A stretch of 64,000 nucleotides of DNA from Rossellomorea aquimaris (GCF_020172085.1 NZ_JAIVAT010000007.1:620001-684000); one strand, 5' to 3'. Counted from the stretch's first letter, positions 17,479 through 25,782 are shown. Numbers and translations: made by a program. The notes: a model not told the origin generated them from the letters alone.

Positions 17479-19593
17479 TCAAGAACCGGCCGCTACTTGG
17501 TCCCGGCCGTTCCGTTTCGCATGATAAAGTTGTTCATCTGCCAGTTGAATCATTTCATCAACGGTGAGATAACTGAAAGCCTGACTGCTGCAGAATCCGA
17601 TACTGACGGTTAGGTAGATGGATCTGCCATCCTCAAGGAGCAACCCTTCTTCGCGAAATGCTTCGAGTAAGTGATTTGCCCAGTCGAGTGCCTGGCTTTC
17701 TCCGGTTTTATCCAGGAACACGATAAATTCTTCTCCGCCGAATCGTCCAACCACCCCGAACTTTTTAAAGACTCTTTTGATGAGGTCTGCGGCAAACACA
17801 ATGGCCCGATCGCCGATGAGGTGCCCATACGTATCATTGATCCTCTTGAAGTGATCGATGTCAATGAGTAATAAGGAAGCGGAATCAGATTCTTCATAGA
17901 TCTCATTGGCTTTCTTCAAAAAGTACTTCCGGTTTAACAGCTTGGTTAAGTGATCATGCATGGCCGATTTCCGAAGCATCTCCACGTCCTCTTTTTGAAC
18001 GACGAGAGTAGTGAACTGATCAATGAACGCCGGAAGGAAACTTTCCATGATCGATAAGTCAACTTCTTCCTGGGTGCTCCAGATGACAAATTGTCCAGAA
18101 TGCGTGCTAGAAGAGATAGGGACGGTGAACGTAGAGCCATCAAGGATCCCGTTCTTCCCATTTTTCCACGAATCGTATTGCTCCAGGAGGAAGTCTTCCA
18201 TTTCTTCAGGCACATCCACTTTCGATAGCACATTCCACCTCTCCTCATCCTTTGATAAATAAAAGCCCTTTTCAAAATGGGTGACATCCATCAAGCAGTG
18301 TAGTCCCTGCTTTGAGAGGGAGGCCAGATCGTCCATATCTGCCATCTGTTTTACGGCGTTTTGAAGCAGTGTATGGACATAATACTTCTTCGTCTCATAC
18401 TCTTTCTCTTTCCTCATCCTCTTGATTCTGTCCGCGAGACCGAGGGAAAGGACCAATACTTCAACGACGGCCCCGAACTTAGGGGCAAAAAGCGTCAAGT
18501 CCGTCAACGGAACGAGCTGATACGCTGCCAGTATGTTCAGAAGCACGCCAATAAAAAGAAGGGACCAGGCGGTGAGATAGAACCTTGCTTCCCTTGTCTT
18601 CCATCTGACCGTCCAGGCAATGGCAATCAGGAATAGGACAAAAATCGTCGCCATGCCCGTGCTGATCATGGTCATGGTCCCGATGTTGACGAAGAAAGGA
18701 AGAACTAAACTTATAGCGCAAACCTGATTGAAGATGGTGACCACCCGATGAAGGCGCGGCGCATGCTCTCTCAGCTGCAAAAAATGCTTGGCGAAAAGAA
18801 GGGCAAACAGAGACGTCCAAATGATGAAAAAAGAATTGGATCTCAGCGCCCACCACGGAAAGTCCCCCCAGATAAACTGAAAGGCAAACCCATCCCAGAC
18901 AGCCTGCATCATCGTAAATCCCGAAACGAACAATATGTAATAAAGATAACTTTTTTCTTTAAGGGAAAGGAACAAGAATGTATTATACAGAATCATGGCC
19001 AGCATGATCCCGTAGAAAATCCCGTGAATCGATTGATTCATATAATTGGCTTCAGAAAACGCAATCGGATCCCACAGGGACACGGGAGCCTGAAAGAAAC
19101 TATCCGTCTCGATTTTCATAAAATAGGCTGTGGACGCGTTCGGCTGAAGATCCAGTGAGAATACAAGATTACGATGTTTATAGTCTCTCTGGTCAAAGGG
19201 ATAACGATAGCCGATCGTCTCTTCTTTCTGAAGCCTTTCGTTCTTTAGGGTGTACAACGTAACCGAGCTAAGGTGAGGTTTCTTTATTTCAAGGAGAAGA
19301 TTTCGCTGCCGTTCGGAATCATTTTCTAGATTCACTCGCAGCCAGTAAACGGTATCCGAAATATCCCCCGAAGGATTTGATGTTGATAAGGGAATAAATT
19401 CATCGCTTTTGCTCAAAATTTGTTTGGCGGTCAGATGATTCTGATCGAAATAGACATCTAGTTGATCGGAGAGATCCAATTCTTGAAGGGAATCCGGAAT
19501 GACGACTTTATCTGCTGCTAGAGCAAGTGTATTAGGTCCGAATAACACTGTGAACGCAAAGGTTATGAAAAGCAGGATGGCGAATTTTTTCAT
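17479..19593 (-). CDS. Membrane diguanylate cyclase with 7TMR-DISM sensor
   Basis: 704 residues. A signal peptide (1-27) is followed by an extracellular 7TMR-DISM extracellular-2-like domain (about 30-180), seven membrane helices (about 187-390), a coiled linker, a poorly conserved GAF-like segment (about 425-545), and a GGDEF domain (about 550-704). The active-site loop is GGEEF at 619-623, expected to make cyclic di-GMP from two GTP. The RxxD inhibitory site normally five residues upstream is missing, so product feedback may be absent. It stands alone on the minus strand. Confidence 0.88.
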   Translation of the reverse strand: MKKFAILLFITFAFTVLFGPNTLALAADKVVIPDSLQELDLSDQLDVYFDQNHLTAKQILSKSDEFIPLSTSNPSGDISDTVYWLRVNLENDSERQRNLLLEIKKPHLSSVTLYTLKNERLQKEETIGYRYPFDQRDYKHRNLVFSLDLQPNASTAYFMKIETDSFFQAPVSLWDPIAFSEANYMNQSIHGIFYGIMLAMILYNTFLFLSLKEKSYLYYILFVSGFTMMQAVWDGFAFQFIWGDFPWWALRSNSFFIIWTSLFALLFAKHFLQLREHAPRLHRVVTIFNQVCAISLVLPFFVNIGTMTMISTGMATIFVLFLIAIAWTVRWKTREARFYLTAWSLLFIGVLLNILAAYQLVPLTDLTLFAPKFGAVVEVLVLSLGLADRIKRMRKEKEYETKKYYVHTLLQNAVKQMADMDDLASLSKQGLHCLMDVTHFEKGFYLSKDEERWNVLSKVDVPEEMEDFLLEQYDSWKNGKNGILDGSTFTVPISSSTHSGQFVIWSTQEEVDLSIMESFLPAFIDQFTTLVVQKEDVEMLRKSAMHDHLTKLLNRKYFLKKANEIYEESDSASLLLIDIDHFKRINDTYGHLIGDRAIVFAADLIKRVFKKFGVVGRFGGEEFIVFLDKTGESQALDWANHLLEAFREEGLLLEDGRSIYLTVSIGFCSSQAFSYLTVDEMIQLADEQLYHAKRNGRDQVAAGS

Positions 19594-19676
19594 AAAAGAG
19601 GCTCCTAAATTTAGTTAATACTGTATGATTATAGCACATACTCTTTATGAGAAAATTTAAAAAAGGAGAAAAAAGA

Positions 19677-20315
19677 ATGAATTCTCAAACCTTTGATGAA
19701 CTTAATCCTGCCCTAAAGACAGGGGACCTTGTCCTATTCAGCGGACAATATCAAATCAGTAAAATGGTTGAAACATTGGAGCACAGTATGTGGTCACACG
19801 TCGGAATGGTTTTCCGGCCAGATCCTAAAGGAGAGGTCTTCTTCTGGGAATCCACTGCCTTGACGAATTTAGAAGACGAGGTCATGCATGACCACCTGAC
19901 TGGCCCGAAGATTGTGAAACTGCACGACCGACTGAAAACCTACGGGCAGGATGTCGTACCATACCATCCACCAGCATATGCCCTGAGAAGCCTGACTCTC
20001 GGTAGACCCCTTGATGAACAAAAATTGATCAGCTACATGAAAGAAGTCCATGGAATTCCAAACCCATCGGAGTGGAACATGATTGAAGAGGTAGTCGAAG
20101 GAAGAATCTTCTCCATTCCTTCAAAGAAGAAGGACTACACATGCAGTAAATTGATCGGCGAAACGTATCAGCAATTAGGAATTGCTTCTTTTACTATGCC
20201 GTTAAATGGACTGATGCCGTCGGATTTTTCTTCAAAAGGAAAGATGAAACTGCTGGACTGCACGTTGGGAGATGAGGTATTGATCAACGTTGAAGCAGCG
20301 GATGTAACGCTTTGA
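19677..20315 (+). CDS. YiiX-like permuted NlpC/P60 (papain-fold) protein
   Basis: 212 residues. ATG 19677 follows AAAAGGAG; an upstream ATG at 19647 would lack one. The order is GDLVLFSG (16-23), His41 in WSHVGMV, and Cys156 in DYTCSKLIGE, that is His before Cys, as in circularly permuted papain-like YiiX/DUF830 proteins. These act as hydrolases or acyltransferases on peptides, lipids or ubiquitin-like bonds in other systems. No signal peptide is seen, so it probably works in the cytoplasm. Substrate unknown. Confidence 0.75.
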   Translation: MNSQTFDELNPALKTGDLVLFSGQYQISKMVETLEHSMWSHVGMVFRPDPKGEVFFWESTALTNLEDEVMHDHLTGPKIVKLHDRLKTYGQDVVPYHPPAYALRSLTLGRPLDEQKLISYMKEVHGIPNPSEWNMIEEVVEGRIFSIPSKKKDYTCSKLIGETYQQLGIASFTMPLNGLMPSDFSSKGKMKLLDCTLGDEVLINVEAADVTL

Positions 20316-20344
20316 GCTGAATGAAATGGGAGAGGAGGATTGAT

Positions 20345-20641
20345 ATGCTCACTATGGCGATTGTGCCTTTGGTCCTTATTGGAGGCGTTGCAGTATGGGT
20401 GATTCAAAGACTTCATCGCATACATAGCCAGGGCACTTCAGGTCAAACAACCTCGAAAGCCGCACAGGATTTGTTGGTTAGTTTATTACCGGTAGGGATG
20501 ATTTTTGGCAGTGCTTTCGGTGTGATCATTAGCATTCTTTTTTCTACATCTCTCCTTTTTACAGTTAGCGTAGGTGCGGGAATCGGCTTGTTAGTTGGAT
20601 TTATTGCTTATGAAGTTTGTACCCTGAAGGAATCGACGTGA
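20345..20641 (+). CDS. Hypothetical small membrane protein
   Basis: 98 residues, ATG 20345 behind GAGAGGAGG. Membrane segments lie at about 3-20, 46-66 and 70-91, with a polar Ser/Thr/Gln stretch between the first two. Glycine-rich helices in the second half suggest packing into a bundle. It sits 29 bp downstream of the papain-fold gene and before a shared terminator, so the two are probably one operon. No family recognised. Confidence 0.6.
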   Translation: MLTMAIVPLVLIGGVAVWVIQRLHRIHSQGTSGQTTSKAAQDLLVSLLPVGMIFGSAFGVIISILFSTSLLFTVSVGAGIGLLVGFIAYEVCTLKEST

Positions 20642-20680
20642 TTTGTAGCAGATCTTGAAGGGATAATCAAACTCATGTGA

Positions 20681-20707
20681 AAAAAAGACTCTGTGGAGTC
20701 TTTTTTT
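20681..20707 (+). terminator. Terminator
   Basis: AAAAAAGACTC and GAGTCTTTTTTT form a tight stem around TGTG, with a long U tail. Confidence 0.95.
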
Positions 20708-20764
20708 ATCTATTCGCAACTTCCTTTCTTCCCTCATAAACTCTAGAAAGGAGTGATTTGTCAC

Positions 20765-21313
20765 ATGCAATGGTTCATGAACGATCGACTGAGTAAGACC
20801 GTCAGTATTCCCAATACATTGTATCAATCCATGGAGGGAAGATATTTTGTCGGCCAAACAGAGCATTTGTGCTTCGGAAGAGGAAAAAATGCGTGGGGTG
20901 GTTTGCTGAATCCGGAACACTCGAATGTGCATTTATTCGTCAATGCCTTTACCATCACCAATCATTCAGATCAACCGTTTGAAGCGGAGATCTGGTTCAA
21001 TCCTATTCCTCCCGGAAAGCCGAGGATCTCAAAGAATGTGACACCCGCCAATACGGCCCTTTCCCCGCTTCCAAAGCCCGAAGTCAAAATCGCCTATGCT
21101 GACGATATCCAAGGGACACCGCGGAAAGGGGTCAACGCCTTCAGGCGGATCGTCCCGCCTCAAAGTACGTTAGCCAGTGATGAGGATGGGAAATTCATCT
21201 TTCCACCTGGCGGATCCTTTCTGCTGAATCTAGTATCCCCAGCTGATGAAATCATTCAATCGGAAGTCGCGTTCGGTTGGTTTGAAAAAGCTGGGACGGA
21301 CGATTGTCGATGA
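20765..21313 (+). CDS. Hypothetical protein (DUF6143-like)
   Basis: 182 residues, starting at ATG 20765 after AAAGGAG at eleven bases. No signal peptide or helix; it looks like an all-beta protein. It contains FVGQTEHLCFGRGKNAWGGL and HLFVNAFTITN, then FWNPIPPG-like and PPGGSFLL turns. I associate this pattern with DUF6143 proteins of Bacillus, often found in spore formers, but function is unknown and the assignment is from memory. Confidence 0.6.
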   Translation: MQWFMNDRLSKTVSIPNTLYQSMEGRYFVGQTEHLCFGRGKNAWGGLLNPEHSNVHLFVNAFTITNHSDQPFEAEIWFNPIPPGKPRISKNVTPANTALSPLPKPEVKIAYADDIQGTPRKGVNAFRRIVPPQSTLASDEDGKFIFPPGGSFLLNLVSPADEIIQSEVAFGWFEKAGTDDCR

Positions 21314-21454
21314 GTGTAAAGAGCAAAAGAGGGTTATCTGCCATCCCGTTCAATTCCGATGTGATAAAGTCATAAGCAAGAATTATAAGGTCCGTCCCTC
21401 GGACCTTATTTGATTTCGTTCTTGCTTAAAATTCCAGTATCTGCTAAAGTGTAT

Positions 21455-21523
21455 CTATATTGTATTGCAACCTAGTTTGCGTATAGATATTTTTTTAGAT
21501 AACTATATTGTTTTGCAACATAG
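21455..21523. promoter_or_regulatory. Twin PadR-type operators
   Basis: Two 20-bp copies (21456-21475 and 21504-21523) agree at 18 positions and lie 48 bp apart. Each is a dyad: CTATATTG, five bases, then CAACATAG or CAACCTAG. They overlap the promoter region of the PadR gene at 21556, as expected for autorepression. Confidence 0.75.
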
Positions 21524-21555
21524 TGAAACAGCCTACTGCGAAGGGGGGAACGATC

Positions 21556-21879
21556 GTGTCGTCCAGTCAATTATTAAAAGGGATTCTGGAAGGATGCCTG
21601 CTTTCCATCATTTCAAAAGGTGAAGTATATGGGTATGAAATGATGGAGAAGCTCGCGTCCAACGGATTCAGGATGGTCAAAGAAGGAAGCATTTACCCTT
21701 TGCTGCTTCGCATGAAAAAAGAGGGTCTTGTGACCACTAAGCAGAAAGAAATGCCTTCAGGGGGACCGAAACGGAAATATTATTACATCACTCCAAAAGG
21801 GGAAGAAGAGTTGGAGGATTTCAAACATAGGTGGAAAGAAGTCTCGATGAGCGTGAATCAACTATTGGGGGAGGAATAA
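21556..21879 (+). CDS. PadR-family transcriptional regulator
   Basis: 107 residues from GTG 21556, behind AAGGGGGG. The winged helix shows the PadR pattern: YGYEMMEKLA, EGSIYPLLLRMKKEGLV and GGPKRKYYYITPKGEEEL, followed by a short dimerisation helix. It belongs to the short PadR-s2 class that represses a neighbouring membrane gene and itself until a drug or envelope signal arrives. The target is probably the HAAS protein three bases downstream. Confidence 0.92.
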   Translation: MSSSQLLKGILEGCLLSIISKGEVYGYEMMEKLASNGFRMVKEGSIYPLLLRMKKEGLVTTKQKEMPSGGPKRKYYYITPKGEEELEDFKHRWKEVSMSVNQLLGEE

Positions 21880-21881
21880 GG

Positions 21882-22652
21882 ATGCCATTATCTAAAAAGA
21901 GTGAAGACTTTCTCGGGAATCTGAGAATCTATCTGATCTCAAGCGGCAAAAATGAAAAAGAAGTCGACGAGATCGTTGGAGAATTAGAAGACCACTTAGT
22001 TCAGGCAGAAAAACGGGGCAAGAACGTAGAAGATGTGACGGGTTTAACTCCAAAACAATACATGGCACAAATTTCTGACGAGATGCCTATTGATTATAAA
22101 AGTATCTTTAAATATATCGTAATGGTATTGCTCGGTGCTCTTTCCTTTATACTGCTTGGTGATGCTTTAAAAGGTGACCTGGAATATTCACTATTTGTAT
22201 TGATCGGTTATCCCCTGGTCATGATTGGATTTTTATTCTACACGGCAGCACTCTTAAAATACGTATCCAGTCACCAGATTTCAAAGAGAAGAGAGTGGAC
22301 GTTCTATTATATTCTTGGTGGAGTCCCCACTCTGATTTTTATTGGATTGCTATTACTTAGCCAAGTCATAGAGGTTCCAACATTAGCATTTGGAGGAAGT
22401 TGGAGAATCTTTGCTCTGATTCTTGCCATCTCTGTCCTCATAGGGGTGTCCATTTGGTCGAAAACCTGGATAATGATCATTCTGGCGATCCTTCTTAACG
22501 TACCGGAAATACTTATTCAGCATAGTTCCTTTTCTGAAAAAACAAAACTCATACTGACTGGAATTGCTTTTCCTTTGTTTGTGGGTGGATACTTTGTTTT
22601 TCTTTTAATAAGGGAGAAGAAAAAGGAGAAGCATTCAAGGCCAGTGATGTAA
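21882..22652 (+). CDS. HAAS-domain membrane protein, PadR partner
   Basis: 256 residues, ATG 21882 after GGGGGAGG. The N-terminal 60 residues (SEDFLGNLRIYL, EVDEIVGELEDHLVQAEKRGK) form the HAAS helical domain commonly encoded right behind PadR genes. About six helices follow (from 78 to 245). The pair acts in envelope or antimicrobial stress sensing in relatives; the signal here is unknown. It is co-transcribed with the PadR gene. Confidence 0.8.
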   Translation: MPLSKKSEDFLGNLRIYLISSGKNEKEVDEIVGELEDHLVQAEKRGKNVEDVTGLTPKQYMAQISDEMPIDYKSIFKYIVMVLLGALSFILLGDALKGDLEYSLFVLIGYPLVMIGFLFYTAALLKYVSSHQISKRREWTFYYILGGVPTLIFIGLLLLSQVIEVPTLAFGGSWRIFALILAISVLIGVSIWSKTWIMIILAILLNVPEILIQHSSFSEKTKLILTGIAFPLFVGGYFVFLLIREKKKEKHSRPVM

Positions 22653-22663
22653 TGAATTTTGAT

Positions 22664-22692
22664 AGGACGATGCTTGGTGGCATCGTCCTTTT
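22664..22692 (+). terminator. Terminator of the PadR-HAAS operon
   Basis: AGGACGATGC and GCATCGTCCT pair perfectly around a six-base loop, followed by TTTGG. The tail is short but the stem is strong. Confidence 0.8.
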
Positions 22693-22723
22693 GGTTGTTG
22701 GGAAAAAAGAAAATCCGACATGC

Positions 22724-22835
22724 CGGCACGATTATGGTTGAAACTCGCATGAAAATTACAGTTCCGGCACGAATAGTATGAAATACGCACGATTACCTGA
22801 AATCCCGCATGATTATTCAAAATCCCGGCATGATT
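22724..22835 (+). repeat. Phased motif array B (six units, 20-21 bp period)
   Basis: CAYGA starts lie at 22727, 22748, 22768, 22788, 22808 and 22829, so spacings are 21, 20, 20, 20, 21, the same as array A. The first-base order GG, CG, GG, CG, CG, GG is also the same. Variable bases between units differ from array A. The array fills most of the gap between the terminator at 22664 and the gene at 22972. Confidence 0.85.
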
Positions 22836-22860
22836 CATTGGAGAAAAGCCTTTTCCATAA

Positions 22861-22887
22861 AGCCAAGAGACCTGTCCCCGCGGTTCC
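22861..22887 (+). repeat. ACCTGTCCCC hairpin-family element (copy 2)
   Basis: AGCCAAGAGACCTGTCCCC followed by GCGG. It matches copy 1 at 16137 almost base for base on the left side, and lies 26 bp after array B. The right arm is decayed, so the stem is weak. Beyond it, up to 22971, I see only an AT-rich promoter-like stretch. Confidence 0.5.
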
Positions 22888-22971
22888 CCATGCCCCCAGA
22901 AGGAATTCCTCACACCAAACGAGTATATATATTAAAAGAAGAAAAAATCCCTCCACAGGATGTGACGATTC

Positions 22972-23625
22972 ATGAAAAAAGGGTTATTCCCCATTCTCAT
23001 CGCGATAATGGCAGCCATCTATATATTCATCATTCCTCAAGAGCCCGTTGCTGTAAAAATCATGTTTAAGCTAATCCCGATGATTCTCATCATTGTCTAC
23101 GCATTCCGGCAACTACCGGCCAAACCGCCTCTGTCCATGCGTCTTATTCTCATTGGTCTGTGCTTTTGCATGCTGGGGGATGCGTTCATTGCCGTTTCAT
23201 TTATTGCCGGGCTTGGAGCTTTTCTAGTCGGGCATGTTTTCTACGTAACAGGCTTTACGAAGCAACCCCGCATGAAGAAGTGGAGTATTAGTGCGGCAGT
23301 TCCGATCGCCCTGTACTCTTTCATCATAGGCTGGCAATTGATTTCATCTCTACTGGCGGGTGGGAACGATCCACTCGTCATCCCGGTCATTGCCTACATG
23401 CTCGTCATTTCCCTGATGGCTCTATCGGCGATCATGACAGGAAACAAGTGGGCCATTGCAGGCAGTCTTCTGTTTGTTTTATCAGACACCATCCTGTCAT
23501 GGAATATGTTCGTATCAAACATTCCGATTTCGGATGTTCTGATCATGACAACCTACTACTCCGCACAGTTCCTGATTGCGGGCAGTCTTTCATCTTTTCA
23601 GCAAATAAAAGAAAGGATTGTCTAA
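22972..23625 (+). CDS. YhhN/TMEM86 (lysoplasmalogenase-like) membrane protein
   Basis: 217 residues with about eight membrane helices. Conserved polar residues within helices fit the YhhN family: GDAFIAV (near 69), GHVFY (near 86) and LSDTILSWN (near 169). Animal homologues hydrolyse the vinyl-ether bond of lysoplasmalogens. Bacterial substrates are mostly unproven, and most aerobic Bacillaceae lack plasmalogens, so the activity here is open. The ribosome site (AGGATG) is weak. Confidence 0.75.
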   Translation: MKKGLFPILIAIMAAIYIFIIPQEPVAVKIMFKLIPMILIIVYAFRQLPAKPPLSMRLILIGLCFCMLGDAFIAVSFIAGLGAFLVGHVFYVTGFTKQPRMKKWSISAAVPIALYSFIIGWQLISSLLAGGNDPLVIPVIAYMLVISLMALSAIMTGNKWAIAGSLLFVLSDTILSWNMFVSNIPISDVLIMTTYYSAQFLIAGSLSSFQQIKERIV

Positions 23626-23670
23626 ACTGGAATTTTTTGTGATAATGATAGCGGCACTGCCTAACGAAAG

Positions 23671-23700
23671 CCTGCCTGAGGATTCTCGACAGGTTTTTGT
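23671..23700 (+). terminator. Terminator after the YhhN-like gene
   Basis: CCTGCCTGAG and CTCGACAGG pair with one mismatch and one bulge around GATT, then TTTTTGTTTT. Confidence 0.6.
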
Positions 23701-23720
23701 TTTGGGTAAAATTGTAAAAA

Positions 23721-23747
23721 TCAAACTTTATTCATTTGAGCTACGTC
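23721..23747 (+). promoter_or_regulatory. ECF-type promoter in front of the sigma factor gene
   Basis: TCAAAC (23721-23726), a 17-base spacer and CGTC (23744-23747) fit the TGAAAC-N16/17-CGTM pattern of Bacillus ECF sigma factors. It points to autoregulation of the gene at 23775. Confidence 0.6.
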
Positions 23748-23774
23748 TAATATAAAGCAGGTGAACTTTCGAAA

Positions 23775-24314
23775 ATGGAAAAGCGGACAAAATTCGAGAA
23801 AGACCAACTACTTGAAGAAGCCATGACGAACTATGGAAATGATGTCTATTATGTTGTCTTTTCCTATGTAAAGGAACATAGCCTCGCCGAGGATCTGACA
23901 CAGGAGATCTTCATCAAGTTTTATCAAAAGATGGATACCTTCAGGGAGGATTCTTCCCTGAAGACATGGATCATCTCCGTCGCCATCAACCACTGTAAGG
24001 ACCATTTAAGACGGTGGGACACAAGGATGATCAGTATCTCTAATAAGATCAACGATATGGTGAAGGGAAAAATGGGGGCACCGGAACAGACCGTGATCAA
24101 AAATGAGCAAAATTCTGAGCTGATCCAAAGCGTCTTGTCCCTGCCCGTTAAATATCGGGAGGTTATCTTCTTATATTATTTCGAAGAGATGAAGTTAACC
24201 GAGATCGGTGCGAGCCTTGACATCAACACGAATACGGTGAAGACCCGACTGGCAAGAGGCAAGTCCCTGCTCGGTTCCACGATTAAACGAAGCGAGGTGT
24301 ATAAGAATGGATGA
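23775..24314 (+). CDS. ECF-type RNA polymerase sigma factor
   Basis: 179 residues. Region 2 (about 15-85) includes DLTQEIFIKFYQKMDTF and TWIISVAINHCKDHLRRW. Region 4 (about 115-172) has LPVKYREVIFLYYFEEMKLTEIGASLDINTNTVKTRLARGK, the -35-binding helix-turn-helix. AGGTG lies before the ATG. The downstream gene overlaps by eight bases and looks like its anti-sigma factor. An ECF-type promoter upstream suggests self-activation. The signal is unknown. Confidence 0.9.
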   Translation: MEKRTKFEKDQLLEEAMTNYGNDVYYVVFSYVKEHSLAEDLTQEIFIKFYQKMDTFREDSSLKTWIISVAINHCKDHLRRWDTRMISISNKINDMVKGKMGAPEQTVIKNEQNSELIQSVLSLPVKYREVIFLYYFEEMKLTEIGASLDINTNTVKTRLARGKSLLGSTIKRSEVYKNG

Positions 24315-24945
24315 ACTGAAATCTTTACATAGACTGATGAAAGAAGAAACCTTCAAGGGCCGGGGGTTTACCGATAAGATGAGAAAGAATATCTTACATG
24401 AAATCCATTCTAAACAAGCCAAATCGTTTTCTGGCCCTAAAAAACCGATTTTTGCCCCTATCATGTCTATGCTATTTTTCGCCGCTTGTCTATCCATCTT
24501 TGTCTACTTTGGTGGAACACAGCTGGGCATCTTCGGGAACAATGCGAGCGCACCGTTATATGAAGCAAGCGATCGCCCGGAGTTTCTGGGGAAAGAGTTT
24601 AAGTTCATTACCAAGGTTCCTTTCGAAGTGAAAAATGTCAGCACGAAAACGTCAGAAGGTCCATATGGAAACATACAAACCGTCACCCTCATCGGGCCAG
24701 AAAAACAGACGGTCACGATGTCCTTTCAACTCCTTGAACCCGGGACTGATTTGACCTTTTCACAGGAGCCGGTGAACGTTGGTACTTCTAAAGGAAGCTA
24801 TACTGAAACAGGGGGACCATTAACGGTGAGTGTTCTGACATGGATAGAGGGGGAGTCCATGTATGAACTGAAATACATGCCGGCACGGTCCGGCATCACT
24901 CTAACGAAAGACGACATGATACAGATGGCGGAGTCCTTCCGTTAA
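24307..24945 (+). CDS. Putative anti-sigma factor, single-pass
   Basis: 212 residues: a cytoplasmic part of about 55 residues, one helix (about 56-76), and an extracellular domain of 135 residues rich in beta strands. It lacks the HxxxCxxC zinc motif seen in many anti-sigmas (and in the second pair at 49321), so its sigma-binding part is of another type. Identification rests on its overlap with the sigma gene and its topology. The outer domain resembles DUF4367-type sensors in general layout. Confidence 0.7.
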   Translation: MDELKSLHRLMKEETFKGRGFTDKMRKNILHEIHSKQAKSFSGPKKPIFAPIMSMLFFAACLSIFVYFGGTQLGIFGNNASAPLYEASDRPEFLGKEFKFITKVPFEVKNVSTKTSEGPYGNIQTVTLIGPEKQTVTMSFQLLEPGTDLTFSQEPVNVGTSKGSYTETGGPLTVSVLTWIEGESMYELKYMPARSGITLTKDDMIQMAESFR

Positions 24946-24949
24946 TGAA

Positions 24950-24984
24950 AAAAGGATGATGGTTTCCTGTGCCATCATCCTTTT
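24950..24984. terminator. Bidirectional terminator
   Basis: AAAAGGATGATGG and CCATCATCCTTTT form a perfect 13-bp stem around nine bases. It serves the anti-sigma gene and the convergent small gene at 24989. Confidence 0.92.
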
Positions 24985-24988
24985 CCAA

Positions 24989-25183
24989 TTAGGATCCGTA
25001 GACCGTCTTCACTATGTTTCCGCTTTTATCATAGGTGACCTTTTTCCACTGGCTCCCACCATTTGCGCTTTTATATAAGACGATCGTATAACTGCCCGAA
25101 GTACTCCTTGAGACTTCCTTCCAGGTGACGCCACCTTGGCCACCGCCTTCAATGACTTTCGTTCCTACATCCATTTCAGCCAT
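24989..25183 (-). CDS. Hypothetical 64-residue protein
   Basis: Starts ATG 25183 behind AAAGGAG. There is no membrane helix. It is rich in Gly, Ser, Thr and Lys with strand-like stretches (SYTIVLYKSANGGSQWKKVTYDKSGNIVK), compatible with a small beta-sheet protein. It sits alone, convergent to the sigma operon and divergent from array C. No family recognised. Confidence 0.65.
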   Translation of the reverse strand: MAEMDVGTKVIEGGGQGGVTWKEVSRSTSGSYTIVLYKSANGGSQWKKVTYDKSGNIVKTVYGS

Positions 25184-25387
25184 TGTCTACAACTCCTTTT
25201 GTTAGAGAATACCATTAATCTATGCCTATCATACTATAAAACTTCTGAATTCAGTTTCTTTTCATATAGGTTTGTAATAGAAAAATCACCGGTAAAGATC
25301 GGGATATCTTAAGCAAATCTGTTGAGATATTAATATTTTAATAAAAGGGCGGATCGAGGAAGGAGGAAACAATCATATTCGACAAGC

Positions 25388-25457
25388 TGGCATGATACTG
25401 GGAAATCTCGCACGAAAAGAAGGATTTCGGCATGAAAAATCTGAATCCGGCATGATT
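25388..25457 (+). repeat. Phased motif array C (four units, 20 bp period)
   Basis: CAYGA starts at 25391, 25411, 25431 and 25451, exactly 20 bp apart. Unit types are GG, CG, GG, GG. The last unit ends 10 bp before the -35 box of the promoter at 25468. This is the only array in a divergent gap. The rest of 25184-25387 is AT-rich with nothing I can name. Confidence 0.8.
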
Positions 25458-25467
25458 AATGTAAGCA

Positions 25468-25496
25468 TTGTCTAAAATGTGTTTTTTTGAAATAAT
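25468..25496 (+). promoter_or_regulatory. Promoter with TTTGAAATAATTGG element (copy 1)
   Basis: TTGTCT (25468-25473), 17 bases, AATAAT (25491-25496) within TTTGAAATAATTGG (25486-25499). The same 14-mer lies at the same distance from a -35 box at 45241, 54711 and 56305. Confidence 0.6.
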
Positions 25497-25581
25497 TGGT
25501 AGTGTTAAAGGTTCTGAGGAAATGGTTTTCCTAATTCTAATGGGAAGAAGCTGGGCTATATTCTTTGTGAAAAGGAAGTGG

Positions 25582-25782
25582 ATGTTCTTGGCTAATAATG
25601 AATCTTCCAAACCTGCCAAATGGAGTGCGAAATATGGCAGTTTGGTTATTGCAATCAGTTGTTTATTAACTACGATTACAAGTTGGGGAGAGAATTGGAT
25701 TCTCACAATTGTTTTAGGATTAGGCGTTTTGACTTGTGGAACGATCAGTATCTTTGACATAAAGAAAAATATAAATGATTAA
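25582..25782 (+). CDS. Hypothetical small two-helix membrane protein
   Basis: 66 residues from ATG 25582, six bases after AAAAGGA. A longer reading from 25468 would begin at the promoter's -35 box and is rejected. Polar residues 1-15 are followed by helices at about 17-34 and 38-57 and a short charged tail. No family recognised. Confidence 0.6.
   Translation: MFLANNESSKPAKWSAKYGSLVIAISCLLTTITSWGENWILTIVLGLGVLTCGTISIFDIKKNIND

Noticed and set aside
25468-25581. Upstream extension of the gene at 25582
   Set aside because: The ATG at 25468 overlaps the -35 box; AAAAGGA before 25582 decides the start.
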